From Dyadobacter sp. SG02 (GTDB lineage: Bacteria > Bacteroidota > Bacteroidia > Cytophagales > Spirosomataceae), in NCBI RefSeq assembly GCF_900109045.1, contig NZ_FNYL01000021.1, positions 1 through 64,000 of the forward strand: a stretch of 64,000 bases of DNA, given 5' to 3'. Every line of letters starts with the position of its first letter. The stretch's first letter is position 1. The position numbers and the translations under genes were made by a program. The notes below the pieces were generated by a model. That model searched no databases. It had not been told where the DNA came from and saw only the letters and a list, made by a program, of their open reading frames with translations. Positions 32,950 through 41,980 of this stretch are shown in pieces.

Positions 32950-34425
32950 ATGAGTAAAGCCTTGCCAACACGAAGTGAAAACTACTCCGAATGGTACAAT
33001 GAGTTAGTGAAACGCGCCGACCTGGCCGAAAACTCTCCGGTGAGAGGTTGTATGGTGATCAAACCGTACGGATACTCCATCTGGGAAAAAATGCAGCGCG
33101 CGCTGGATGACATGTTCAAGGAAACAGGCCATACGAACGCCTATTTCCCGCTTTTCATCCCGAAATCGTACCTGAGCAAGGAGGCTTCGCATGTGGAGGG
33201 ATTTGCCAAAGAGTGTGCGGTAGTGACGCATTACCGCCTCAAAAACGATCCTGACGGCAAAGGGGTGATCGTTGACCCGGATGCGAAACTGGAAGAAGAA
33301 CTGATCGTTCGCCCGACGTCGGAAACGGTGATCTGGAGCACTTATAAAAACTGGATCCAGTCGTACCGCGATTTGCCGTTGCTCATCAACCAATGGGCGA
33401 ACGTCGTGCGCTGGGAAATGCGTACACGCCTGTTCCTGCGTACGGCCGAGTTCCTGTGGCAGGAAGGCCACACCGCGCATGCAACCGCACAGGAGGCGAT
33501 CGCCGAAACGAAGCAAATGCTTGAAATATACGCGCAGTTCGCCGAAGAATGGATGGCTGTTCCGGTTATCAAAGGGGTGAAAACAGCTAACGAACGTTTC
33601 GCAGGCGCCGAAGATACCTATTGCATCGAAGCCATGATGCAGGACGGAAAAGCATTGCAAGCAGGGACCTCCCATTTCCTGGGCCAGAATTTCGCGACTG
33701 CATTCGATGTGAAATTTCAGGATAAGGAAGGCAAGCTGGATTACGTTTGGGGAACTTCATGGGGCGTAAGTACACGTCTGATGGGCGCGCTCATTATGGC
33801 GCATTCGGACGACGCCGGTCTGGTGTTGCCTCCGAAACTGGCACCTATCCAGGTCGTGATCGTGCCTATTTACCGGAATGACGAGCAACTCGCGCAGATT
33901 TCCGAGAAAGTGGGGGAAATCACGAAAGACCTGAAAAAACTGGGTATCAGCGTAAAATACGACAATAGCGACAATACGAAGCCAGGTTTTAAATTCGCGG
34001 AATACGAATTGAAAGGTGTTCCTGTAAGACTTGCCATGGGTGGCCGCGACCTCGAAAACGGGACGGTGGAAGTAGCGCGCCGCGATACCAAAACCAAGGA
34101 AACGGTTTCGGTAGACGGCATTGCGGCTTACATCCAGAACCTGCTCGAAGACATTCAGGAATCCATTTACAAAAAGGCGCTGACGTTCCGCGAAGAGAAT
34201 ACCTATAAAACAGATTCGTTCGAAGAATTCAACAATATTCTCGATACCAAAGGCGGATTTGTGCTTGCACACTGGGACGGCACTTCCGAGACCGAAGAGA
34301 AGATCAAGGAAGAAACCAAAGCGACCATTCGCTGCATTCCTCTGAACCAGGAAGCCGAAGAGGGCGTTTGCATTTACTCGGGCAAGCCTTCGAAAGGACG
34401 CGTGGTTTTTGCCCGGGCATACTAA
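32950..34425 (+). CDS. proS: Prolyl-tRNA synthetase (eukaryote/archaea-like type)
   Basis: The 491-residue class II synthetase starts with the catalytic domain (SEWYNELVKRADLAENSPVRG, motif 1 region; VRPTSETVIW and RTAEFLWQEGHTAHA, motif 2), followed by an anticodon-binding domain (about 280-390) and a C-terminal domain (about 400-491). It lacks the INS editing insertion of the long bacterial type, placing it with the short ProS3 form common in Bacteroidota. It attaches Pro to its tRNA. Followed by a terminator. Confidence 0.95.
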   Translation: MSKALPTRSENYSEWYNELVKRADLAENSPVRGCMVIKPYGYSIWEKMQRALDDMFKETGHTNAYFPLFIPKSYLSKEASHVEGFAKECAVVTHYRLKNDPDGKGVIVDPDAKLEEELIVRPTSETVIWSTYKNWIQSYRDLPLLINQWANVVRWEMRTRLFLRTAEFLWQEGHTAHATAQEAIAETKQMLEIYAQFAEEWMAVPVIKGVKTANERFAGAEDTYCIEAMMQDGKALQAGTSHFLGQNFATAFDVKFQDKEGKLDYVWGTSWGVSTRLMGALIMAHSDDAGLVLPPKLAPIQVVIVPIYRNDEQLAQISEKVGEITKDLKKLGISVKYDNSDNTKPGFKFAEYELKGVPVRLAMGGRDLENGTVEVARRDTKTKETVSVDGIAAYIQNLLEDIQESIYKKALTFREENTYKTDSFEEFNNILDTKGGFVLAHWDGTSETEEKIKEETKATIRCIPLNQEAEEGVCIYSGKPSKGRVVFARAY

Positions 34426-34438
34426 TTTACATTCTCAT

Positions 34439-34472
34439 GCATTCGTGAAGATTACTTTACGAATGCTTTTTC
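34439..34472 (+). terminator. Terminator of proS
   Basis: GCATTCGT (34439-34446) pairs with ACGAATGC (34459-34466), followed by TTTTT. Confidence 0.75.
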
Positions 34473-34493
34473 CAACCAAATCAATATAGAACT

Positions 34494-34922
34494 ATGAGTC
34501 AGGCAAAGGCTGGTGACAAAGTGCTGGTACATTATAAAGGTACCTTACCGGACGGACAACTTTTTGATTCCTCCGAGGGACGTGAGCCTTTGAGCTTCAC
34601 TCTGGGAAGCGGACAGGTGATCAAAGGATTCGACGATGGCGTAACGGGCATGGAAATCGGCGCGAAAAAGACCATTCATATTCCTAACGAAGAAGCCTAT
34701 GGTCCACTGAACGATGAGATGATCGTTAAATTCGACCGCGCACAGATTCCGGCTGACATTCCTTTGGAAGTTGGCGGTACGCTGAATATGCACCAGGATG
34801 GCGGCCAGGTTATCCCGGTAGTTGTAAGAGAAGTAACTGAAACTTACGTGGTATTGGACGCTAACCACCCGTTGGCGGGCCAGGACCTTATTTTTGAACT
34901 GGAATTGGTAGGTATCAACTAA
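34494..34922 (+). CDS. FKBP-type peptidyl-prolyl isomerase (SlyD-like)
   Basis: The 142-residue protein has the FKBP half-domains VLVHYKGTLPDGQLFDSS (9-26) and MEIGAKKTIHIPNEEAYG around an inserted IF chaperone loop (about 70-125), the SlyD arrangement. It lacks the His-rich metal-binding tail of E. coli SlyD. No signal peptide, so it should act in the cytoplasm as a folding helper. Single gene with its own terminator. Confidence 0.9.
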   Translation: MSQAKAGDKVLVHYKGTLPDGQLFDSSEGREPLSFTLGSGQVIKGFDDGVTGMEIGAKKTIHIPNEEAYGPLNDEMIVKFDRAQIPADIPLEVGGTLNMHQDGGQVIPVVVREVTETYVVLDANHPLAGQDLIFELELVGIN

Positions 34923-34945
34923 TTCTCAGGAAAAACTACAATGGG

Positions 34946-34983
34946 GGCTTGCAACCGGAAATCCGGATGCAAGCCTCATTTTT
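34946..34983. terminator. Terminator between the FKBP and AlbA_2 genes
   Basis: GGCTTGCA (34946-34953) pairs with TGCAAGCC (34968-34975), with an inner CCGG/CCGG stem, followed by TCATTTTTATT. It abuts the end of the convergent AlbA_2 gene. Confidence 0.8.
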
Positions 34984-35611
34984 ATTCCGTCCATTTGAGG
35001 CTGAAACTTTCCGGTTTTCCTTTGGAGAGTTTGAGTAAAATCTGCCGCGCGGCAAGATCCTGCAACATGCGTTCGGCCCTTTTTTCGGAGATATTGATGA
35101 TTTTTGAAAACGCTTTGGCCGTCACGGAATCTGTTTCTTTCAAATAAGTAATTAACGTTTTGACATGCCGCGTGGCCAACAGTTTCTCTGTTTCGCTATC
35201 GGCTCCGTTGTAAAGCAACAGCCTGGGAATAGGCATGCTTTTGTCCTTCACACGAATGTAAATGATGCGTTCTCCTTTCTCATTCAATGCGTGATGTGGC
35301 TTGTCTTCACTTTCATGGATCGTCACCCGCATTACTTTTTTACCGTCCAGATTCTCGGTCTTGATTTGAACCACCAACTCCGGCTCAATCAGTTTCACCA
35401 GCGCTTTTTCGAGCTTTTGTAACTCTCGTAATTCCGATTGTACACCCAGGACAGCCCCATGATCAGCCACGCCGATCAGCAAATCGCCCCCCGAGGTATT
35501 GGCGAAGGAAACAATGGTTTTGGCAATCTTGAAAGGACTATCCACCGTTCGCTTGAACTCGATGGTGAGCCCCTCCCCTTCCTTAATCAACTGAATGATA
35601 CTCTTATCCAT
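34982..35611 (-). CDS. AlbA_2 (Schlafen-like) domain protein
   Basis: The 209-residue protein has an N-terminal AlbA_2 domain (about 8-125): EGLTIEFKRTVDSPFKIAKT, FANTSGGDLLIGVADHGAVLG and YIRVKDKSMPI. Residues about 140-205 look like a winged helix (TAKAFSKIINISEKRAERML). AlbA_2 domains bind nucleic acid or nucleotides and occur in putative regulators and Schlafen-related proteins. It begins 4 bases after the dprA stop, so the two are cotranscribed, but a shared function is only inferred. Confidence 0.85.
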   Translation of the reverse strand: MDKSIIQLIKEGEGLTIEFKRTVDSPFKIAKTIVSFANTSGGDLLIGVADHGAVLGVQSELRELQKLEKALVKLIEPELVVQIKTENLDGKKVMRVTIHESEDKPHHALNEKGERIIYIRVKDKSMPIPRLLLYNGADSETEKLLATRHVKTLITYLKETDSVTAKAFSKIINISEKRAERMLQDLAARQILLKLSKGKPESFSLKWTE

Positions 35612-35615
35612 GCAT

Positions 35616-36743
35616 TTAAATCAACCCGTATTTCTTGCCCGGCATCGACCGGACCATCCCCTGGAATTCGAGGTTCAGCAGCAGCGTAGCCAGCCGGTTC
35701 AGGCGAATACCTGATTGCCACGCCAACTCGTCGATCTGCATCGCACCCTGCTGCTTCAAAAGCGAGAGCACCTGGCCTTCGTCTTGCGTAAAGCCCTCGA
35801 AAGTCATTACCGACTGTTCAAATGAAGCAGCAGGCGTAGTTTCCGGTATTCCTTCACCCCAGCCCAGCGCTTGCGCCATATCCGCCACCGATGTGAAAAT
35901 CGCTGCCTTATGATCACGGATCAGAAAGTTACAGCCCTCCGATTGCGGCTCGTTAATAGCACCAGGCACCGCGAAAACCTCCCGATGATAATTCTGTGCA
36001 AACTCTACCGTGATCAGGCTCCCGCCTGTGCGCCCCGATTCCACTACAATGGTAACATCACTCAGCCCCGCAATAATTCGGTTCCGCGCCGGAAATCTCA
36101 TAAAATCCGGCTTCGTCCCCAGCGCATTCTCGGTGACGATCCCGCCATTGTCCTGCATTTCAAATGCGGTACGCTGGTGGACGGCGGGATAGATCACGTC
36201 CAGCCCGCTGGCCATTACACCTAATGTAGACAGGTTGCTTCTCATGCATTGCCGGTGTGCAGTGATATCCACACCATAGGCCAGCCCGCTTACCACAAGT
36301 GGTTGGTAAGGTACAAGCTCGCGAATGATATTTTCAGTTACCGACTTGCCATATTCACTGATTTTCCGCGTTCCCACGATCCCTACCGTGCGCGGCCAGT
36401 TGAAGTCGGTATTCCCTTTCGCATACAATGCAACAGGCGCATCGTACAGCGGCCGGAGTCGCGCCGGGTAGTCGGGCTCGTTGAAGAAAAGTAGTTGGGT
36501 TCCTGTCTTGCGGCATTGCGCGAGCTCTTTTTCAGCCAGTTCGAGCGTGTTTTTACCTAAAACCGCTTTCACGATCTTGTCGCCGATACCGGGAATTTTA
36601 ATGAGCTTTTTGTAATCCGCATTAAAAACCTGAGAAGCGCTTCCACAATAGCTAATGAGCTGGCGGATAGTCACCGCCCCGATTCCGGGCGTGTGCATAA
36701 GCGAAAGGATGCAGATTTTCTCTGCGTCGGAGGATGCTTGCAT
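35616..36743 (-). CDS. dprA: DNA-processing protein DprA
   Basis: The 375-residue product has an N-terminal helix-hairpin-helix region (LMHTPGIGAVTIRQLISYCG and IKIPGIGDKIVKA), a Rossmann-like core (VGIVGTRKISEYG, VVSGLAYGVDITAH, FPARNRIIAGLSD, GGSLIT) and a C-terminal winged helix (about 310-375). DprA loads RecA on incoming single-stranded DNA in transformation. The start at 36743 was chosen because the longer form (36788) begins with a sequence unlike the family. It heads a dprA-AlbA_2 pair. Confidence 0.94.
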   Translation of the reverse strand: MQASSDAEKICILSLMHTPGIGAVTIRQLISYCGSASQVFNADYKKLIKIPGIGDKIVKAVLGKNTLELAEKELAQCRKTGTQLLFFNEPDYPARLRPLYDAPVALYAKGNTDFNWPRTVGIVGTRKISEYGKSVTENIIRELVPYQPLVVSGLAYGVDITAHRQCMRSNLSTLGVMASGLDVIYPAVHQRTAFEMQDNGGIVTENALGTKPDFMRFPARNRIIAGLSDVTIVVESGRTGGSLITVEFAQNYHREVFAVPGAINEPQSEGCNFLIRDHKAAIFTSVADMAQALGWGEGIPETTPAASFEQSVMTFEGFTQDEGQVLSLLKQQGAMQIDELAWQSGIRLNRLATLLLNLEFQGMVRSMPGKKYGLI

Positions 36744-36851
36744 AATATAGTGTGTAGGTTGAGTTTGTGGAATGCCGACGCCTGGCATGCATTTTGCGAA
36801 TATACGTCAGCAGTTCATTTTCAAAAATAAACAATAATCTGAAAATCATAT

Positions 36852-38675
36852 ATGGAAAACCTCGAAACCGAAGTAACCGAAACCGAGCAACATTTTGAAG
36901 GCATGGGTGCCACCTGCCATCCCGAAGGGGTTTACTATCGTGTATGGGCGCCGCATGCAGAAAGCGTTTCGGTCATAGGAAGTTTCAACGACTGGGATGC
37001 CTCCGCCAATCCGCTCCAACCCGAGGAGAACGGCATGTGGGGCGCGCTGATCGAAAATTCGAAGGAGGGCGACGAATACAAATACATCCTCGAAACACCG
37101 TCAGGCGAGTTGCATCGCAACGATCCCTATGCTTTAAAAATGACCAACTCCGCTGGCAATTGCGTCGTGTACAACCACGAAACCTTCGACTGGCAGGATG
37201 TGAGTTTTCAAATGCCCGGCTGGCATGAGCTGGTGATTTATGAGCTCCACGTAGGCACTTTCAATGTAAAGGAACAGGGGCAGGTTGGTACATTTTACAC
37301 GGCTATCGAGCGGATTCCTTATTTAAAAGATATGGGTTTTAATGCTGTTGAGCTCATGCCCTGCTCGGAGTTTCCGGGTTCGAGGTCATGGGGTTACAAC
37401 CCGGCCAATCCATTTGCGATCGAATCCGATTACGGCGGTCCGGACGGATTGAAAGCATTTGTCAAAGCCGCCCATGAGGCAGGTATAGCCGTAATCCTCG
37501 ATGTGGTATACAACCATTTCGGGCCCTCCGACCTTGATCTCTGGCAGTTCGACGGCTGGCACGAGAACGATGGCGGCGGAATTTATTTCTATAACGACTG
37601 GCGCTCCGAAACGCCGTGGGGCAACACCCGCCCCGATTATGGCCGCGGCGAAGTGCGCCAATACGTACACGACAATGCCATGATGTGGCTCCGCGACTAC
37701 CGCATCGACGGCCTGCGCATGGATATGGTGCCTTACATACGCAATGTAAAAGCCAACGGCAATCCCGGCGACGACATACCGGAAGGCATTTCGCTCATGC
37801 AATGGATCAATAAGGATATCCGCGAAAGCTGCGCCAATTGCATTACCATCGCCGAGGATATGCATTCGCTGGATTTCATTACCAATTCGGTCGAGAATGG
37901 CGGTTTGGGATACGGCTCACAATGGGACGCGGAGTTCGTGCATTCGATCCGCGACGCTATCATTACGGCCAACGATCAGGACCGAAATATGGACAGCGTG
38001 GTGGCGGCCATCACCAACCGCTACAATGCAGACTCGTTCCAGCGCATTATCTACACCGAATCGCACGACGAAGTAGCTAATGGCCAGGCGCGTGTGGCCG
38101 AGGAAATCGCGGATGGCGACGTAAATAACTGGTATTCCAAAAAACGTGCTGCATTAGGCGTAGCGTTGGTACTCACCTCTCCCGGCATTCCGATGATATT
38201 CCAGGGGCAGCCGCTGCTGGAAGACAAATGGTTTTCGGACAGCGACCCGATCGACTGGTCAAGGCTTGAAAAATTCAGCGGCTTCGCAGCATTGCACCGC
38301 GACATGATCCACATCCGCAGAAACTGGTTTGGCGTAACCAAAGGTCTCCAAGGACAAAATTCAGCGATTATCAGGCAGGATAATGAGAAGAAGGTGATCG
38401 TAATGCACCGCTGGGACGAAGGTGGTCCCAAAGACAGCGTCGTGGTCGTTTTCAATTTTTCAACGGAAACCTTCTCCGATTACAAAGTCGGGTTCCCGCG
38501 TGCGGGTAAATGGAACCTCCGGTTCAACAGCGACAACGAATATTATGACGCGGATTTCTCACACCTCGGCGTCTTCGACATCGACACGATGGAAGGTGAA
38601 ATGGACGACTGCGGACAATTCGGCTCATTGCAAATCCCGCCCTATTCGGCTTTGATCTTTTCGCAGGAAGAGTAA
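36852..38675 (+). CDS. GH13 alpha-glucan enzyme (branching enzyme/trehalohydrolase-like)
   Basis: The 607-residue protein has an N-terminal CBM48-like domain (about 20-110, YYRVWAPHAESVSVIGSFND) and a GH13 barrel with all four regions: DVVYNHFGP (I), GLRMDMV with the nucleophile Asp (II), TIAEDM with the acid Glu (III) and TESHDE (IV). A C-terminal beta domain follows (about 510-607). The architecture fits a glycogen branching enzyme, but region I resembles maltooligosyltrehalose trehalohydrolase. No other glycogen gene is adjacent. Confidence 0.85.
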   Translation: MENLETEVTETEQHFEGMGATCHPEGVYYRVWAPHAESVSVIGSFNDWDASANPLQPEENGMWGALIENSKEGDEYKYILETPSGELHRNDPYALKMTNSAGNCVVYNHETFDWQDVSFQMPGWHELVIYELHVGTFNVKEQGQVGTFYTAIERIPYLKDMGFNAVELMPCSEFPGSRSWGYNPANPFAIESDYGGPDGLKAFVKAAHEAGIAVILDVVYNHFGPSDLDLWQFDGWHENDGGGIYFYNDWRSETPWGNTRPDYGRGEVRQYVHDNAMMWLRDYRIDGLRMDMVPYIRNVKANGNPGDDIPEGISLMQWINKDIRESCANCITIAEDMHSLDFITNSVENGGLGYGSQWDAEFVHSIRDAIITANDQDRNMDSVVAAITNRYNADSFQRIIYTESHDEVANGQARVAEEIADGDVNNWYSKKRAALGVALVLTSPGIPMIFQGQPLLEDKWFSDSDPIDWSRLEKFSGFAALHRDMIHIRRNWFGVTKGLQGQNSAIIRQDNEKKVIVMHRWDEGGPKDSVVVVFNFSTETFSDYKVGFPRAGKWNLRFNSDNEYYDADFSHLGVFDIDTMEGEMDDCGQFGSLQIPPYSALIFSQEE

Positions 38676-38684
38676 TTTTAATGG

Positions 38685-38738
38685 AGGAAAAGGAGGAAGA
38701 AGAAAGGCGTAAGACCCTTTCTTCTTCCTCCTTTTCCT
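38685..38738. repeat. Purine-rich 22-23-bp inverted repeat between GH13 and lepB genes
   Basis: Positions 38686-38707 and 38716-38737 are exact reverse complements around an 8-base loop, extended by one A-T pair. The left arm is purely purine (A and G) and the right arm purely pyrimidine. It ends 3 bases before the stop of the convergent signal peptidase gene. It can serve as a terminator, and a polypurine tract of this kind can also form a triplex. Confidence 0.85.
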
Positions 38739-38740
38739 TT

Positions 38741-39919
38741 CTAATCAATACTCCTAAAAATACGGTCCCAACGGATTTTTTTGATAAAACTGGTAGGATT
38801 TGGATCAATGGACATCCAAACGAAAACAGCTTTTCCTACCACATGATCTTTGGGTACAAAGCCCCAGTACCGCGAATCGGCGGAATCGTGGCGGTTGTCG
38901 CCCATCATGAAATAGTAATCCTGTTCAAAAGTGTAGCTGGTGATTAGCTTACCGCCGATCGTGATTTTGTCTTTGTCAACCACTACATTCTCGTTACCAT
39001 CGAAATTGCGGATAATATCTCCGTAAAGCGCAATATTGACTTCGGTTAACGGAACGGTCATGCCGGCTTTGGGTACGATTACTGGCCCGTAATTATCTTT
39101 GTTCCAGTCAATGGCATCGCTGGCCGGAAAGAGATAAGGTTCTTTCAGTCCTTTTTCCATAAACACCGGTTGCACGCGCTTCACGAAATCGTAGGTTTTC
39201 AGTTTCTCCGCCAAAGCACCCGTCGTTTTCACCACATACCCCATTTCATCATTCGCAGCAATGCTGTCGCCGAATGTTTCGGTAAATGGGGCGTAGTCTA
39301 CGATCCCGTTTTTATGGAACACATTCTCCTCATTCACGGCCGTTTTAACAGAAACAAAATACTCGTTCTGCATACGCACGGGCGACGCCTGCGCCTGCCC
39401 GTTCACGTACACCTGCCCGAGCCGGACTTCCAGCTTGTCACCCGGAATACCCACGCATCGCTTGATGTAATTGGAACGCAGATCGGTCGGGTGCGGATGC
39501 AGGTCCGGAAGCACATTGCTGTATTTCTTGTACATATCCGGATGTTCCACCGGCAGGTAAAACACGACTACATCGCCATTTTTAATATCCGTAAACCCCG
39601 GCAGGCGGTATTGCGGGAGCTGGATCCAGTCGAGATAAGAAGGAATATTCGTACCCCAGATCGTTTGATGCGAGAGCGGTACCTGCAAGGGCGTAACCGG
39701 CGTGGTAGTACCATAATGCAGCCTGCTCACGAACAGGTAGTCGCCCACCAGCAAGCTATTTTCCATGGAAGGCGTAGGAATGACGAACGCGCTGAAAAAT
39801 AACCAGCGGATCAATGTGGCGGCAACGACGGCGAACAGTACCGAGTCGAACCATTCGCGGGCGGCAGATTTCTTTTTAGGGGTGCTGGTCGGCTTTGAAA
39901 TTGTTTCTGCTACTGACAT
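38741..39919 (-). CDS. lepB: Signal peptidase I, downstream copy
   Basis: The 392-residue product has an N-terminal membrane helix (about 28-48), box B with the catalytic Ser in IPTPSMENSLLVGD (near 53), box D YIKRCVGIPGD with the catalytic Lys, and box E MMGDNRHDSADSRYWGFVP near the end. It removes signal peptides of exported proteins at the inner membrane. It has a large insert between boxes D and E as usual in Bacteroidota, plus a short insert (HPDMYKKYSNVLPDL) absent from the neighbour copy. The start at 39919 (MSVAETISK) aligns with the paralogue; the longer frame does not. Confidence 0.92.
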   Translation of the reverse strand: MSVAETISKPTSTPKKKSAAREWFDSVLFAVVAATLIRWLFFSAFVIPTPSMENSLLVGDYLFVSRLHYGTTTPVTPLQVPLSHQTIWGTNIPSYLDWIQLPQYRLPGFTDIKNGDVVVFYLPVEHPDMYKKYSNVLPDLHPHPTDLRSNYIKRCVGIPGDKLEVRLGQVYVNGQAQASPVRMQNEYFVSVKTAVNEENVFHKNGIVDYAPFTETFGDSIAANDEMGYVVKTTGALAEKLKTYDFVKRVQPVFMEKGLKEPYLFPASDAIDWNKDNYGPVIVPKAGMTVPLTEVNIALYGDIIRNFDGNENVVVDKDKITIGGKLITSYTFEQDYYFMMGDNRHDSADSRYWGFVPKDHVVGKAVFVWMSIDPNPTSFIKKIRWDRIFRSID

Positions 39920-40011
39920 AGAAAGTAATGGGTTAGCGATGAATTCGCTACGCAATATACTTTTTATCTCTATAAATCGATAATCACTATATAATATTAA
40001 TTTATATATAA

Positions 40012-40048
40012 TACACAAAAGAAAAGGGAAGACTTTCAGCCTTCCCTT
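40012..40048 (-). terminator. Terminator between the two lepB copies
   Basis: AAGGGAAG (40024-40031) pairs with CTTCCCTT (40041-40048); on the minus strand TTTTCTTTTG follows. It would end transcripts of the par operon after the first lepB and separate the second copy. Confidence 0.75.
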
Positions 40049-40071
40049 CGACAATATCTATATTCAGATCG

Positions 40072-41208
40072 CTAATTGATAACCCTGAAAATGCGGCTCC
40101 AACGGATCTTGTTAAAGAAGCTGGTCGGATTCGGGTCGATGGACATCCACACGAATACAGCCTTACCTACAATGTGGTCCATTGGAACAAAACCCCAATA
40201 GCGTGAATCCGCCGAGTTGTGGCGGTTATCCCCCATCATAAAGTAGTAATCCTGCTTGAATGTATAGCTGGTAATGGCCTTTCCTCCCACTTTAACCGAT
40301 TTTTCGTCGATTACGACGTCTTCGTTGTCCTCATAGTTTTTGATAACCGGTCCGTAAGTCGCGATATTTTCAGGCGTCAGCTGCACCGTCATGCCCTCTT
40401 TGGGCACGGTGATCGGGCCATAGTTGTCGCGGTTCCATTTGAAAAGCGACGAATTAGGATAAAGCATCGGCTCGCTGATATCCTTTGGTGATTTCACGAG
40501 GGTAATGTTTTTTACAAAATCATAGGTTTTAAGCTTCGCAGCGATCTCCGTGGTCGTAAAAACCAGGTAACCCATTTGCTCGTTTCCTCTGATCGTGTCG
40601 TTATCGCCTTCGGTATAGGTATTGAATTCCGAAACCCCGTTTTCACGGAAAACTTTCTCTTCATTAACGGCCGTCGTAGTTGCCACGAAGTATTCGTTCT
40701 CCATGCGCGGCGGGTTTTCCATCGCCTGGCCGTTCGCGTACACCTGCAAGTCGCGTACTTCCACTTTATCACCCGGAATACCGACGCAGCGTTTGATATA
40801 ATTGGTTTTCAAATCAACCGGATGCTGCAATTCGGGAGGATAGTTGAATACCACCACGTCGCCCCGCTTCACTTCGCTGAAACCCGGCAGGCGGTATTGC
40901 GGCAACTGGATCAGGCTCGTGTAAGAAGGAATGTTGGTTCCCCAGATCGTCTGGTGCGTGAGCGGTACCTGCAAAGGCGTTTTCGGCGTGCGGGTACCAT
41001 AATGCAGCTTGCTCACGAAAAGGAAGTCGCCCACGAGCAGACTGTTCTCCATCGAAGGCGTAGGAATGGTAAATGCTTCAAAAAACAGCCAGCGGATCAA
41101 CGTTGCGGCCACTACCGCGAACAAAATGGAGTCGAACCACTCCCGTACCGGTGACTTCTTCTTTTTGGATTCAACTGAACTGGAAGTCAACTCTCTATTA
41201 ACAGCCAT
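40072..41208 (-). CDS. lepB: Signal peptidase I, upstream copy
   Basis: The 378-residue protein carries the same motifs as its downstream paralogue: IPTPSMENSLLVGD (Ser), YIKRCVGIPGD (Lys) and MMGDNRHNSADSRYWGFVP, with one N-terminal membrane helix (about 26-46). The two proteins align over nearly their full length and look like a recent tandem duplication. It is the last gene of the parA-parB-DUF5683-dapB-lepB run, 24 bases after dapB. Confidence 0.94.
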   Translation of the reverse strand: MAVNRELTSSSVESKKKKSPVREWFDSILFAVVAATLIRWLFFEAFTIPTPSMENSLLVGDFLFVSKLHYGTRTPKTPLQVPLTHQTIWGTNIPSYTSLIQLPQYRLPGFSEVKRGDVVVFNYPPELQHPVDLKTNYIKRCVGIPGDKVEVRDLQVYANGQAMENPPRMENEYFVATTTAVNEEKVFRENGVSEFNTYTEGDNDTIRGNEQMGYLVFTTTEIAAKLKTYDFVKNITLVKSPKDISEPMLYPNSSLFKWNRDNYGPITVPKEGMTVQLTPENIATYGPVIKNYEDNEDVVIDEKSVKVGGKAITSYTFKQDYYFMMGDNRHNSADSRYWGFVPMDHIVGKAVFVWMSIDPNPTSFFNKIRWSRIFRVIN

Positions 41209-41232
41209 GCGATGATTGATAGTTAGAATACT

Positions 41233-41946
41233 TTAAATTTTGAGGAGGTCGTTCATCCCGAACACCCCGAATTTGCCCGGAAGCCATTCGGCAGCTACCA
41301 CGGCGCCCAATGCGAAACCCTGGCGGTTGTGGGCCGTGTGGGATATTTCAATCGTATCCACTTCCGATTCGTAGCGGACAATGTGGGTGCCGGGTACTTC
41401 GCCGCGGCGCTCGGCCAGGATTTGCAGGTAACCTTCTTCATTGTCAGGAGCCAGCTTCCAGCCGTCGACGTTCCCTATTTCCTCGATAATGCCTTCCGCG
41501 AGGGTAATGGCTGTGCCGCTGGGCGCGTCGAGTTTGTGAATGTGGTGAACCTCCGTCATCGAACTCTGGTACTCGTGCCCGTTCATCAGGCGAGCCAGCA
41601 TGCGGTTGAGGCGAAAGAACAGGTTAACACCAATGCTGTAATTGGATGCGTAGAAGAAGGATCCGGACTGGGCCTTGCAAAGTGCCTCCACTTCCGTGCG
41701 GCGGTCGAGCCAGCCTGTGGTACCGCACACGATCGGCCAGCCTTTTTTGAGGCAATACATGATATTTTCAAAAGCGGATTCCGGTGAGCTGAACTCGATC
41801 GCCACATCTACATCGGCGGTTTGCAGCTTATCCATATCCGCACGGTTTTGCACATCAATTTTACCCACGATCGAATGCCCCCGGTCAACGGCAATCTGTT
41901 CGATCGTTTTCCCCATCTTTCCGTACCCCAGTAATAGTATTCTCAT
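41233..41946 (-). CDS. dapB: 4-hydroxy-tetrahydrodipicolinate reductase
   Basis: The 237-residue protein has the N-terminal NAD(P)-binding motif LLLGYGKMGKTI and the signature EVHHIHKLDAPSGTA (about 140-154) with the catalytic His/Lys. It reduces HTPA in lysine and diaminopimelate synthesis for peptidoglycan. The compact size is normal for Bacteroidota. It lies 34 bases after the DUF5683 gene. Confidence 0.94.
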   Translation of the reverse strand: MRILLLGYGKMGKTIEQIAVDRGHSIVGKIDVQNRADMDKLQTADVDVAIEFSSPESAFENIMYCLKKGWPIVCGTTGWLDRRTEVEALCKAQSGSFFYASNYSIGVNLFFRLNRMLARLMNGHEYQSSMTEVHHIHKLDAPSGTAITLAEGIIEEIGNVDGWKLAPDNEEGYLQILAERRGEVPGTHIVRYESEVDTIEISHTAHNRQGFALGAVVAAEWLPGKFGVFGMNDLLKI

Positions 41947-41980
41947 TAATCTAATATTTGAAAATCAGTACTCTTTTAAA

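Noticed and set aside
38681..38947. Plus-strand frame starting MEEKEEEERRK in the polypurine repeat
   Set aside because: It arises from the repeat and continues antisense to lepB; no homology or proper initiation signal is evident.
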